Shown piece by piece: positions 14,131 through 22,644 of a stretch of 64,000 nucleotides of DNA. The notes beneath the pieces are model-generated. The model saw nothing but the letters and a program-made list of their open reading frames with translations, was not told where the DNA came from and did not search any database. The translations under genes and the position numbers were made by a program. Position 1 is the first letter of the stretch. Every line of letters begins with the position of its first letter. Source of the DNA: an uncultured Oscillospiraceae bacterium (lineage in GTDB: Bacteria > Bacillota > Clostridia > Oscillospirales > Oscillospiraceae). The stretch covers positions 16,260 through 80,259 of the forward strand of contig CAKUEH010000009.1 of assembly GCA_934646185.1 (NCBI GenBank). The letters run 5' to 3'.

Positions 14131-16920
14131 TTGCCAGAACTGAACATGATATCGCCGCTGCTGACGAACATGGAGCTCGTCAAATGCATCAGCGTGCGCG
14201 GCGGTACATCTGTCTATATTGTCAAAAGCACAAAAAGCAACCAGTCCTATTATCTGAAGCACATCTGCATCCCGGAATCGCAGAAGCAGGTCGACGCGCT
14301 GATGTTCACCGGCGCGGCCGCCACGGTCGAGGACGCGCAGAATTATTACAAGCAGGTCGCCGCCGATTATCAATCGGAGCTCGAAACGCTCGAAACGCTC
14401 TCTGCCAGCCCGAACATCGGCTGCTACCGCAGCTATCAGATCGAGCCGAAGGAGGACGGCGTCGGCTTTGAAATTTATCTGCTGGCCGAATACCGGCAGA
14501 CGCTCTCCGAGGTGCTCGCCGAAACGCCCATGACGCAGTCGGGCGCGGTCAATCTGGGCCTCGATCTGTGCAGCGCGCTGTGCAGCCTGCGCGAGGCCGG
14601 GCTCATCCACCGCAACGTCAAGCCGTCGAACGTGTACTTAAGCAGTTCGGGGCACTATCTGCTGGGCGATCTCGGCATCGCGAAGATCGATGAGCTGAAA
14701 TACTGCTCCATGCCGGAAAACATGCTCAGCTCCTTCTCCGCGCCGGAGCTGTTCAGCCTGCTCGGCACGATCGAGCCGACGACCGATATTTATTCCGTCG
14801 GCATGATCCTCTACCGCATCTATAACGGCAACCACGGCCCGTTCGAGGACGAAAAGACCTCCGCCCGCGCGGCGGACAAGCTGCGCGTGACCGGCCAGCA
14901 GCTGCCAGCCCCCATGTACGCGGATTACGAAATGGCGGACATTCTGCTGAAGGCCTGCGCCTTCAAGCCCGAGGACCGCTATCAGACCCCGCAGGAGCTG
15001 CAGGAGGCGCTGCTGGAATACGGCAAGCGCAACGAGGCCTCCGACGCACTGATCGTCCCGCCCATCGAGGGCGAGCCGGAGCCGATCGATCCCAACGCGG
15101 AAGAAGAGGTCGAGCCGGTCCAGTTTGCCGACACCGAGCAGATGGCGGACGACTTCAAAGAGAGCTTTTCGCCGGATACGGCCATGCTCAACGCCATCAT
15201 CGACGAGGTACACCGCGGCGAAGCGGGCCAGACGCCCCTGGATCTGGACGAGAACTCGCAGGATGCGTCCGAGGACGGGGAGGACGAGTCCTCGCCCGCC
15301 GAAGACGGCGAAGAGGACGAGCTGAAGATCAATCTGCCCCCGCGCGGGCAGCGGCGGAAGAAAAAGGCGTCCATGCCCAAGTGGATCCTGCCGGTGCTCA
15401 TCGGCGCGGCCGCGCTGGCCGCGATCGCCGCGGCGGTATGGTTCTTTGTGATCGTCCCGTCCGTCACGCGCGTCGATTCCGTTTCTGTGACGGATATCGG
15501 CACGGACTATCTGACCGTGCAGGTCGAGTCCGGCGAGGAAAGCGGCGCGTTCGACGTCACCTGCTCCGATGCCTATGGCAATCAGAGCCGCAAGGCCTAT
15601 ACGGCGGGCGAGGATATGACGTTCGACTCGCTCGTGCCGGGCACGCAGTACACGATCGAGGCCGTCCCGCTGGAGGGCAAGAAGATGACGGGCTCCTATT
15701 CCGCCACCGCCTCGACCTTCGCCGAGACGAAGATCCTGAGCTTCACGGCCACGCCCATCTCCATCACGCAGGCCGAGCTCAACTTCATCATTCAGGACGG
15801 GCCCGATTTTGACACGTGGACGGTCTCCTATCAGGCGGCCGGGACCGAGGCAAAGACCGCGACGTTCTCCGGTCACTCGGTCGTCATCAGTGATCTGCTG
15901 TCCGACTCGGAATATACATTTACGCTGCAGGCGCCCGCCGATACGCTCCTGACCGGCGCAATCAGCACCGCGCTCTCGACCGTCCCGACTGTCGAGCTGC
16001 TGCCCGACAGCGTGACCATCGCGCTTTCGAGCTCCTCCGCTATCCTCACCTGGCAGTTTGACGGCGACGCGCCCGAAAAGTGGGTCGTCACCATCAAGGA
16101 CAAGGCCGGCTTTGAGGAAACGAAGGAGGTCGCCGTCCCGAACGTGACGTTTGAAAATCTCGTCTCCGGCACGGAATACGAGATCGTCGTCTCCGCGCCG
16201 ACGATGCTTTCGAGCTACGCCATGAACGTCACGCCGACCATCACGAAGATCACGGAATTCAAGTCCTCCGACGAAACGGACGAGACGGGCCGGACGATCA
16301 ACGTCAACCTCAGCTGGGCCTGCGAGACGGAGCCTGCCGAGCCCGGCTGGATCGTGACCTACACGCTGCAGGACGTGGAAAATGCCGAGCCGCAGACCAT
16401 CGAGACGGACACGGAGTCCTGCGTGATCCCCGCCAACAACATGTACCCCGGCGCGACGTATCAGGTCACGCTGGCGCTCAAGAGCGGCGACTCGCTCGAC
16501 GGCGAGACTGAGCTGGCCTTCTCGACGGCCAATGTGGACAATCCCTACACGGCCAACGGCGTCAAGAACCCCTATACGGGCCTGTTCCTCAAGCCGAATA
16601 AGGAGACGTTCCGCTATGTCGATCTGCTCACGCGCCGCACGACGTTCTCCAAGGGCGAGCTGGTCGCGTTCGACGTGGACGCGGGCAGCAATCTGGACGC
16701 CTCGTCCGACGGCACGGTCATGGTCAACCTCGTCATCCGCGACGCAGACGGCAAGATCGTCGATTCGTCCAGCTCCGTGCTGGTCTGGAAGGACATGTGG
16801 GAAAAGAACATGTTCGTCGGCTACTTCCCGCGCACCCCGCAGACCGACGGCGATTACACCCTGTCCATCTACATCGGCAACCAGCTGCTCGATTCCGCAA
16901 AATTCACTGTCAAGAGCTGA
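14131..16920 (+). CDS. Ser/Thr kinase-like membrane protein with FN3-type extracellular domains; probable pseudokinase
   Basis: 929 residues from a TTG start at 14131, chosen because AAAGGAGG at 14115-14122 lies 8 bases before it; a GTG at 14107 would put that site inside the gene. The Hanks-type kinase domain covers about residues 10-295. YYLKHICIP holds the presumed ATP-binding lysine. The catalytic loop reads HRNVKPSN, so the HRD aspartate is asparagine (AAC at 14614-14616), and the DFG motif is DLG. An acidic juxtamembrane region, then RRKKK and a membrane helix (WILPVLIGAAALAAIAAAVW), lead to about four FN3-like domains and a C-terminal beta domain outside the cell. Catalytic activity is doubtful; scaffold or sensor function is likely. 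Confidence 0.85.
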   Translation: MPELNMISPLLTNMELVKCISVRGGTSVYIVKSTKSNQSYYLKHICIPESQKQVDALMFTGAAATVEDAQNYYKQVAADYQSELETLETLSASPNIGCYRSYQIEPKEDGVGFEIYLLAEYRQTLSEVLAETPMTQSGAVNLGLDLCSALCSLREAGLIHRNVKPSNVYLSSSGHYLLGDLGIAKIDELKYCSMPENMLSSFSAPELFSLLGTIEPTTDIYSVGMILYRIYNGNHGPFEDEKTSARAADKLRVTGQQLPAPMYADYEMADILLKACAFKPEDRYQTPQELQEALLEYGKRNEASDALIVPPIEGEPEPIDPNAEEEVEPVQFADTEQMADDFKESFSPDTAMLNAIIDEVHRGEAGQTPLDLDENSQDASEDGEDESSPAEDGEEDELKINLPPRGQRRKKKASMPKWILPVLIGAAALAAIAAAVWFFVIVPSVTRVDSVSVTDIGTDYLTVQVESGEESGAFDVTCSDAYGNQSRKAYTAGEDMTFDSLVPGTQYTIEAVPLEGKKMTGSYSATASTFAETKILSFTATPISITQAELNFIIQDGPDFDTWTVSYQAAGTEAKTATFSGHSVVISDLLSDSEYTFTLQAPADTLLTGAISTALSTVPTVELLPDSVTIALSSSSAILTWQFDGDAPEKWVVTIKDKAGFEETKEVAVPNVTFENLVSGTEYEIVVSAPTMLSSYAMNVTPTITKITEFKSSDETDETGRTINVNLSWACETEPAEPGWIVTYTLQDVENAEPQTIETDTESCVIPANNMYPGATYQVTLALKSGDSLDGETELAFSTANVDNPYTANGVKNPYTGLFLKPNKETFRYVDLLTRRTTFSKGELVAFDVDAGSNLDASSDGTVMVNLVIRDADGKIVDSSSSVLVWKDMWEKNMFVGYFPRTPQTDGDYTLSIYIGNQLLDSAKFTVKS

Positions 16921-16929
16921 AAAACACAA

Positions 16930-16970
16930 CAGGCGCTCCTGCATGTCACGCAGGAGCGCCTGTTATTTAT
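16930..16970. terminator. terminator between kinase-like and lyxose isomerase genes
   Basis: ACAGGCGCTCCTGC pairs with GCAGGAGCGCCTGT around a short loop, followed by TATTTATAT. The genes on either side converge on it. Confidence 0.85.
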
Positions 16971-16983
16971 ATGGACGCACAGA

Positions 16984-17670
16984 TTATTTTGCGGGCGGAT
17001 ATTCGTTGCAGAGCAGGCGGTAGGGCGCTTCGTCCTCTTCGATCTTCGGGAAGCGGCCGACGGGTGGGTTGAAGCGGTTGTCGGTGTTGTCGTCGTTGCA
17101 CTGGCTGACCTCACCGAGCAGAACGGGGCCGGTGCCCGCTTCCACGGCAAAGTCGTGATACATCCCCTGCGTGACCCAGAGGCTCTCGCCGGGGCACAGC
17201 CGGATCTGCGTCCCCGCGGGGACCATGCGCTTGAGACCGTCGCAGTGGACCTCCACGTCGGACTCGTAGTCGATCTCCTCGTTCGGCAGGCTGTTGTACA
17301 CGCGGATGAGGCAGTTGCCGCCGCCGCGGTTGATGATATCCTCGGTCTTGAACCAATGGAAGTGGTTCGCGGCCATCTGGCCCTCTTTCAGGTACAGCAG
17401 CTTTTCCGCGTAGACTTTCGGGTATTTTTCCGGCTGCGTGCGGCAGCCGTTGCGGATGGTGATGAGCGAGAAGCCGAATTTGTCAAAATTGCCGAGGCCG
17501 AAATCCGTGATGTCCCAGCCGAGCATGCAGTCGCGGATCTCATCATATTCGTGGCCCTTTGTCTTCCATTCGTCCGGCGTAAAGTGGCAGAACGGCGGCA
17601 GGAAGCAGGAATATTTTTTGCACATGGCCTCCAGCTCCCGCAGAGCCGCATTGATCTCAGAACGTTTCAT
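16984..17670 (-). CDS. D-lyxose isomerase family protein (cupin)
   Basis: 228 residues. The cupin-fold D-lyxose/D-mannose ketol isomerase family has metal ligands in a H-x-H...E...H set. Here NHFHWFKTEDIINRGGG and a later TQGMYHDFAVE segment supply them. The likely reaction is D-lyxose to D-xylulose, or D-mannose to D-fructose. The ATG at 17670 is preceded by GGAGAGGATCAT; the longer frame has no site. It stands alone, without kinase or transporter genes beside it, between two terminators. Confidence 0.85.
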   Translation of the reverse strand: MKRSEINAALRELEAMCKKYSCFLPPFCHFTPDEWKTKGHEYDEIRDCMLGWDITDFGLGNFDKFGFSLITIRNGCRTQPEKYPKVYAEKLLYLKEGQMAANHFHWFKTEDIINRGGGNCLIRVYNSLPNEEIDYESDVEVHCDGLKRMVPAGTQIRLCPGESLWVTQGMYHDFAVEAGTGPVLLGEVSQCNDDNTDNRFNPPVGRFPKIEEDEAPYRLLCNEYPPAK

Positions 17671-17704
17671 ATGATCCTCTCCAGTATTCGTTTTATATAT
17701 TAAG

Positions 17705-17741
17705 AAAAGCAGTTGACTCCGTAGCGAAATCAACTGCTTTT
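17705..17741 (-). terminator. terminator after tRNA-Arg
   Basis: On the minus strand AAAAGCAGTTGA pairs with TCAACTGCTTTT around TTTCGCTACGGAG and is followed by CTTAATAT. It separates the tRNA from the lyxose isomerase gene. Confidence 0.8.
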
Positions 17742-17742
17742 C

Positions 17743-17819
17743 TGGTACGCCGGAAGGGACTCGAACCCCCGACCTACTGGTTCGTAGCCAGTCACTCTAT
17801 CCAACTGAGCTACCGGCGC
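17743..17819 (-). tRNA. tRNA-Arg (anticodon ACG)
   Basis: 77 nt on the minus strand with encoded CCA. The acceptor GCGCCGG pairs with CCGGCGT, the D arm is GCTCAGTTGGATAGAG, and the anticodon stem-loop ACTGG-CTACGAA-CCAGT puts ACG at positions 34-36 (A34 would become inosine). The T arm is GGGGGTTCGAGTCCC. Confidence 0.95.
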
Positions 17820-17893
17820 GTACCGCGCTTTCTCAACGCCACACTATAGTAGCACAGTCGGGGACAAAATGCAAGCCCTTTTTTATTTTTTTC

Positions 17894-20761
17894 TCACAGC
17901 TCGTGCAGCTCCAGATCGCCGCAGACTTCGAGCTGCGTCCGCGGGCCGAGAACGCAGACGACGCCGGTATCCAGCGCGCTGCCGATCGTTCCGGCGCAGG
18001 CGGCCAGCGACGCGGGGCCCGCGTCCAGAAGCGCGTGACGCATGCGGCGGCGGTCGTCCATGGTCGATCCCTTCAGAAGCCAGGTGTCCGCGACGGCGCC
18101 CTGCAGGCGCGGCGAAAGCAGCGGCTCGGCGTCGCTGATGGCGCCGATGATGTTGACGTCCTGCGCCTCGCCGGAGGCGGCCGCGGCCTCGAGATATGCC
18201 GCCGTCCGCCCGATCGCGCCGCGCGAGCGGCGGCAGTCCGGGTCGCGGTAGGTATAAGCGCAGACAAGCCCTGTTTCGCGGACGAGCAGGCCCGTGCCGT
18301 AGGCGCCGCCCTGCACACGGATCTCATTCCAGTAATAGCCGAGCGAAGCGGCGCGGCAGGCGATGCGCAGATCGCCGGAATAGGCGCGGACATCGCCGCA
18401 GACGGCGGTGAACGAGACCTCGGACGGGATCACGATGCCCTCTTTGCAGACCGGCAGCAGACGCGCCTGCTGCGGCGCGCCGGGCGCAGACCCGGCCGGG
18501 AGCGCCTCGCACAGTCCTGCCTGGACAAGCCCGGCGTTCTGTCTGCCGCTGCCGGTGACGGAAAGGCGCATCCGCGCGGTCACGAACAGCTTTTCGCAGA
18601 GCATGCGCAGCGTGTCGATCAGCCCGTCCGCCCGCGCGTCAAAATTCTGTTCCAGCTCGCGCAGCCAGCGGTAATAGCTGACGCCCGCGCAGCGCTCGGA
18701 GCAGGCGCTGGCCGCGTTCAGCGCGGCGGACGCGCGGAGCATTGCGGCGCTCGAGCCGGAGTTGACGATCTGCTGCTGCAGGCCGTCGCGCTGCTGCCGA
18801 ATGAGCTCCAGGAGCTTTGTCTTGTCGGAGAAATCCGTCTGCGTCAGGATCTGCGCCGCCAGCCGGACGGCCTCCGGGAGCTTTGATTCCAGTGCGCTGA
18901 ACGAAACGGCGGCATAGAGCCGGTAGCGCTGCGGCGCATGATACTGGCTGTAGGGAGCCAGCGCCGCGGAGAGACTGCCGAGCTTCAGCCGCAGCTGCTT
19001 CTGCAGCTCCAGCGCGTCCATGCCGCCCGCCGGGAGCTGTCCCAGCGCCGTGCCCAGGATCGACATATACGGAAGCTGCTCCTCCGTCAGATCGTCGGCT
19101 GCAAAATAGGCCGTCGGATAGACGATGCCGTCGGTCTGCACGGCGTGGAGGATGAGGCGTCCGTCCTCCTCCACCTCCGTCGGGATGGGGGACGGGTCGC
19201 GCGGCAGATCAGAAAGCTGCACATGCGGGATCGCGGCAAGCGCTTCGGGGCTGTCCGGCTCCTGCTGGAGCGCGGCAAGCCGCTCCTGCCCGGAGACGAT
19301 CCGGCTGCGCTGCGCCTCGTCCAGCGTTTCAAGCGTTTTTTGGAGCGTCTCGCGCTCGCGCGCCTGCCGCTCCTGCCCGCAGGTCTGCGACGGGCGAAGG
19401 AGGATCTCGGCGGTGTGCGTGTTTTCCAGCAGCAGGCGGCGCAGCAGCGCCTCATAATATCCCGTTCCGACGGCGGCGTGCAGCGCCTCAAACACCTCGC
19501 CGAAGCGCAGCCGCGCGGCGGGGTCGCCGTCATACAGCCAGCTGGACAAGATCTCAAGCTCAAAGATCAGGCCGCGCGGCATCGTGCCGTAATCGCGTTC
19601 GCGGAGCTTGAATTCGAAGCTCGCGAGCGAGGCCTCGATCTGTTCGCGGTCAAGGCCGTTTTCGCAGAGCGCGGTGAGCGTATCGCGGATCGTGGACTGA
19701 ATGGCGGGCAGATCCGCTTCGCGGAAATTCTGCACGCGCAGCAGCAGGTTCGGCTGCATGCACTGCTCGTCGCAGCTGAGCACCACATCCTCCGCGAGGC
19801 CCTTTTCCAGAATCGCGCGGCACAGCGGCGCGTGATTGCTGCCGCAGAGCACATCGCTCAGCACCTGCGCGGCAAAGAGCGTCTGCGCATCCTGATACGT
19901 CCCGAGCACATAGCCGCAGCCGAGCTTCCAGCGCTGCTGCGCCGGTTCTCCGGCGGGAAGCGGATAGTCGATCGTCCGGCGTTCCGCCCGGACGGGCGTC
20001 TGCGCGCGGATCTGCGTATCCGGGTCGATGGCCGTGAACTGCGACAGATATTCGTCCAGCAGCGCGAAGCTCTCGTCCTGATCGATGCTGCCGTCGAGCA
20101 GCAGATAGGAATTGGACGGATGATAAAACCGCTTGTGCGCGGCGGTAAAGGCCTCGTAGGTGAGCTCCGGGATGGATTCCGGATCGCCGCCGGAGACGAA
20201 GCGGTAGGGCGAATCCGGGAACAGCGCGCGCGACATGGCGCTTATCAGAAGCTCGTCCGCGTCGGCAAACGCGCCTTTCATCTCGTTGAGCACAACGCCC
20301 GAGCGCATCAGGACGCCGTCCCGCAGCTCATAGTGCCAGCCCTCCTGCCAGAAGATCTCCGGCTTTTCGTGGATGCTGGGGAAAAACACGGCGTCGAGAT
20401 ACACGCGCATCAGATTGAGAAAATCGCGCCCGTTGCGGCTTGCGACGGGATAGCAGGTCTTGTCCGGGAACGTCAGCGCGTTCAAAAACGTGTTCAAAGA
20501 GCCCTTCATCAGCTCGACGAACGGCTCTTTGACCGGGAAGTGCTTCGAGCCGCACAGGACGGAGTGTTCCAGAATGTGAAAGACGCCGGTGTCGTCGAAC
20601 GGAAGCGTCCGGAAGGCGGCGCAGAAGGACTTGTTTTCGTCCTCCCGTTCAAGCCAGCACAGCCGCGCGCCGGAGGCGGCGTGGGTATACTCGTGCAAAA
20701 CGGCGTCCAGCTCGTCGATGCGGCGCTGCCGCGTCTGTTCAAATCCATGCAGTGCGGACAT
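17894..20761 (-). CDS. M16C-type zinc metalloprotease (presequence protease-like)
   Basis: 955 residues, the length of PreP/Cym1-like M16 proteases with four M16 domains in one chain. The inverted zinc motif HxxEH is HILEHSVLCGSKHFP at about residues 62-76, and NEMKGAF near 160 contains the distal zinc-ligand glutamate region. No signal peptide is present, so it probably degrades peptides in the cytoplasm. AAAAAGGAGAATCTTCT precedes the ATG at 20761. It follows the exonuclease-like gene, but a family A hairpin at 20833-20867 may reduce readthrough. Confidence 0.92.
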   Translation of the reverse strand: MSALHGFEQTRQRRIDELDAVLHEYTHAASGARLCWLEREDENKSFCAAFRTLPFDDTGVFHILEHSVLCGSKHFPVKEPFVELMKGSLNTFLNALTFPDKTCYPVASRNGRDFLNLMRVYLDAVFFPSIHEKPEIFWQEGWHYELRDGVLMRSGVVLNEMKGAFADADELLISAMSRALFPDSPYRFVSGGDPESIPELTYEAFTAAHKRFYHPSNSYLLLDGSIDQDESFALLDEYLSQFTAIDPDTQIRAQTPVRAERRTIDYPLPAGEPAQQRWKLGCGYVLGTYQDAQTLFAAQVLSDVLCGSNHAPLCRAILEKGLAEDVVLSCDEQCMQPNLLLRVQNFREADLPAIQSTIRDTLTALCENGLDREQIEASLASFEFKLRERDYGTMPRGLIFELEILSSWLYDGDPAARLRFGEVFEALHAAVGTGYYEALLRRLLLENTHTAEILLRPSQTCGQERQARERETLQKTLETLDEAQRSRIVSGQERLAALQQEPDSPEALAAIPHVQLSDLPRDPSPIPTEVEEDGRLILHAVQTDGIVYPTAYFAADDLTEEQLPYMSILGTALGQLPAGGMDALELQKQLRLKLGSLSAALAPYSQYHAPQRYRLYAAVSFSALESKLPEAVRLAAQILTQTDFSDKTKLLELIRQQRDGLQQQIVNSGSSAAMLRASAALNAASACSERCAGVSYYRWLRELEQNFDARADGLIDTLRMLCEKLFVTARMRLSVTGSGRQNAGLVQAGLCEALPAGSAPGAPQQARLLPVCKEGIVIPSEVSFTAVCGDVRAYSGDLRIACRAASLGYYWNEIRVQGGAYGTGLLVRETGLVCAYTYRDPDCRRSRGAIGRTAAYLEAAAASGEAQDVNIIGAISDAEPLLSPRLQGAVADTWLLKGSTMDDRRRMRHALLDAGPASLAACAGTIGSALDTGVVCVLGPRTQLEVCGDLELHEL

Positions 20762-20832
20762 AGAAGATTCTCCTTTTTATGTTTTTTCCATCATACCACA
20801 TTCCGACAGCTTCCGCAATGGAAAACCCTCCG

Positions 20833-20867
20833 CAAAGCCTCCCCTTGTAATCAAGGGGAGGCTTTGG
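20833..20867. repeat. Family A left hairpin alone
   Basis: AAAGCCTCCCCTT and AAGGGGAGGCTTT around a GTAATC loop, perfectly paired. It sits between the M16 protease start and the upstream gene stop and may act as a terminator in either direction. Confidence 0.8.
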
Positions 20868-20887
20868 GAGAGTCGGTCTTTTCAATA

Positions 20888-22141
20888 TCACCGCTTCGTC
20901 GTCAGATGCAGCGTGCGGTCGGCGAAGGCGCAGAAGAGCAGGCCGCAGGCGAGCGCCTCGTCCTCCGCGTCTGCGAGGCAGGGGACGAACTCGAATGCCG
21001 CGCCGAAAGCGTCGGCAAGCGGCGCGGTCTTATGGCCCGTCAGCGTCCGCACATCGTAGACCGGGCGCTTCGCGCAGGCGGCTTCACTGCCTGCCGCGCC
21101 GAGAAACGCCAGATCGTCCGCGCGGAACAGAACCAGCGGGGCCTGATCGCCGAGATATGCGTCGACGGCGGGCAGGAGCTGCGCGAGCTTCGGCGCGTCC
21201 TGCGTCATGCGTTCCGTCACGCCCGCCTCGCGGGCGTATTTCGTCAGGCCCTTTTCGGGGCATACATACGCGCTCAGCACGGATTCCGGTGCAAAGCGGC
21301 GGAATTTCAGGATCGAGAGCTGCGCAATCTCGTCGCGCGAGGGGCTTTTGCCGGTCGTTTTGAGAGCGAGGACATAAAATGTCTCCAGCGCCTCCGGCGC
21401 GGTCTGCCGCGTGAGCGGCTCGACGTCGGGCGGCGTGTATTCCGGCTTCGGGGCCGGGGCGGGTGTGTCCGCAGGCTCGGGCCGGATATGGCGGAGCTGC
21501 TTTTTCACGCCTTCAAACCACTTCTGCGCCCGCAGAGCGGCCTCGAGCGCCGCCTGCTGCTTTGCGGTCTGCTTCAGAACGGCGGCGCTCAGATCCTCCA
21601 GCAGATCGCCGGAGGTGCGGCGGCCGGGGATCCGGCCGTGTCTGCCGAAGCCCGGCAGAAGAAATTCATCGGAATAGTCGACAAAGCGCGCTTTTTCCCG
21701 CAGCAGCGCCGCCGTCTGCGCGTCGGCCTTCGCATCGGCCCAGCGGGCGCCGAAGGCTCTGCACAGGCGGATGTCCCGTTCGAGCATCCACGCCGGCCCA
21801 CGGCAGGTAAGCGCGTCGATGCGCGTATACGCCTCCGCGAGCGTTTGGTAAAGCGCCTCTGCCTCCGGCTTCGGCGGCGCGGGCGGCTCCGGCTGCACGG
21901 GCGGATCGGTCAGAATATCCGGCAGCAGCTCCGGCGAGGAAAGCTCTGCCGGGGCAGGCTCCGGGGGGGCGGGGGCCGCCTGCGGCGGCTGCTTCTCCGC
22001 CCGCTTCGGCAGCGCGCTCACGATCACGGCGGCAAGTCCGCCCGCGGCCAGGATCCCGGCCGCGATCAGGCTGTACTGCGCGGCGGCAAAGCCCAGCAGG
22101 ATCAGCAGAAACCCAATGATGATGCCCTTGACGGAACGCAC
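20888..22141 (-). CDS. membrane-anchored protein with degenerate DnaQ-like exonuclease domain
   Basis: 417 residues. The N-terminus has two close hydrophobic stretches (GIIIGFLLILLGFAAAQY and IAAGILAAGGLAAVIVSAL), then a Pro/Ala-rich linker. A mid region of about residues 95-215 has no assignment. The C-terminal ~165 residues follow the DEDD exonuclease (DnaQ/PolC epsilon) plan: a beta strand ending TTG, then a CPEKGLT...GVTERMTQDAPKL block, and PLVLFRADDLAFLG. The catalytic DxE before TTG is replaced by ALK (FYVLALKTTG). Nuclease activity is therefore unlikely. It lies between GNAT and M16 protease genes in the recQ-led minus-strand cluster. Confidence 0.7.
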   Translation of the reverse strand: MRSVKGIIIGFLLILLGFAAAQYSLIAAGILAAGGLAAVIVSALPKRAEKQPPQAAPAPPEPAPAELSSPELLPDILTDPPVQPEPPAPPKPEAEALYQTLAEAYTRIDALTCRGPAWMLERDIRLCRAFGARWADAKADAQTAALLREKARFVDYSDEFLLPGFGRHGRIPGRRTSGDLLEDLSAAVLKQTAKQQAALEAALRAQKWFEGVKKQLRHIRPEPADTPAPAPKPEYTPPDVEPLTRQTAPEALETFYVLALKTTGKSPSRDEIAQLSILKFRRFAPESVLSAYVCPEKGLTKYAREAGVTERMTQDAPKLAQLLPAVDAYLGDQAPLVLFRADDLAFLGAAGSEAACAKRPVYDVRTLTGHKTAPLADAFGAAFEFVPCLADAEDEALACGLLFCAFADRTLHLTTKR

Positions 22142-22160
22142 GGCGTCTCCTCCTTTCCAA

Positions 22161-22643
22161 TCACGCGGTATGCTGCGGGAATTTTTCCAGACAATAAAGC
22201 TGTTCCTCGTCCAGCCGGTCGCCGCCGGGGGCGAAGGTGTAGCCGAGCCCCTGATAAAAATGCAGGGCGTTGATGGAGGCGGGGATCACGACGCGCGGCG
22301 CGCGCAGAAACATCGGGTCACGCTCGATCGTCTCGATAAGCGCGCGGCCCACGCCGCGCCGCTGCTTCTCCGGCAGCACGAAAACGGAGTAGAAGCAGCC
22401 CTCGGCCGGATTTTTATGGTACGGGCCAAAGGCGGCGCAGCCGATCACGGTCCCGTCGTCCTCGCAGGCGACGTAGAAGTGCATCTGTTCGCCGCGCGTT
22501 AAGAAATACGCGAGATCCTGCTTGGCGACCATTTCCTCGACGAAGGCCGCGTCATAGACGGCGCCGGAGGTGATGCGGGTGGCGAGCTCTGACACGCGGA
22601 CGACCGCGTCCGCGTCGGCGGGGGCAAAACGGCGGATATACAT
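22161..22643 (-). CDS. GNAT-family N-acetyltransferase
   Basis: 160 residues, single GNAT domain. The acetyl-CoA loop is VLPEKQRRGVGRALIETIE (the Q/RxxGxG/A motif is QRRGVG), and the C-terminal NALHFYQGLGYTF matches the usual NxxxxxFYxxxGF. Substrate unknown. Its start lies one base from the recQ stop, so it is co-translated with recQ. Confidence 0.92.
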   Translation of the reverse strand: MYIRRFAPADADAVVRVSELATRITSGAVYDAAFVEEMVAKQDLAYFLTRGEQMHFYVACEDDGTVIGCAAFGPYHKNPAEGCFYSVFVLPEKQRRGVGRALIETIERDPMFLRAPRVVIPASINALHFYQGLGYTFAPGGDRLDEEQLYCLEKFPQHTA

Positions 22644-22644
22644 G

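Noticed and set aside
14638..16944. 768-residue open frame on the minus strand
   Set aside because: Antisense to the kinase-like gene; translation is Arg/Asp/Val/Gly-rich noise.
18938..22273. 1111-residue open frame on the plus strand
   Set aside because: It is antisense to the M16 protease and exonuclease-like genes, which have clear motifs and ribosome sites. The translation is Arg/Gly/His-rich, as expected of a GC-rich antisense frame.
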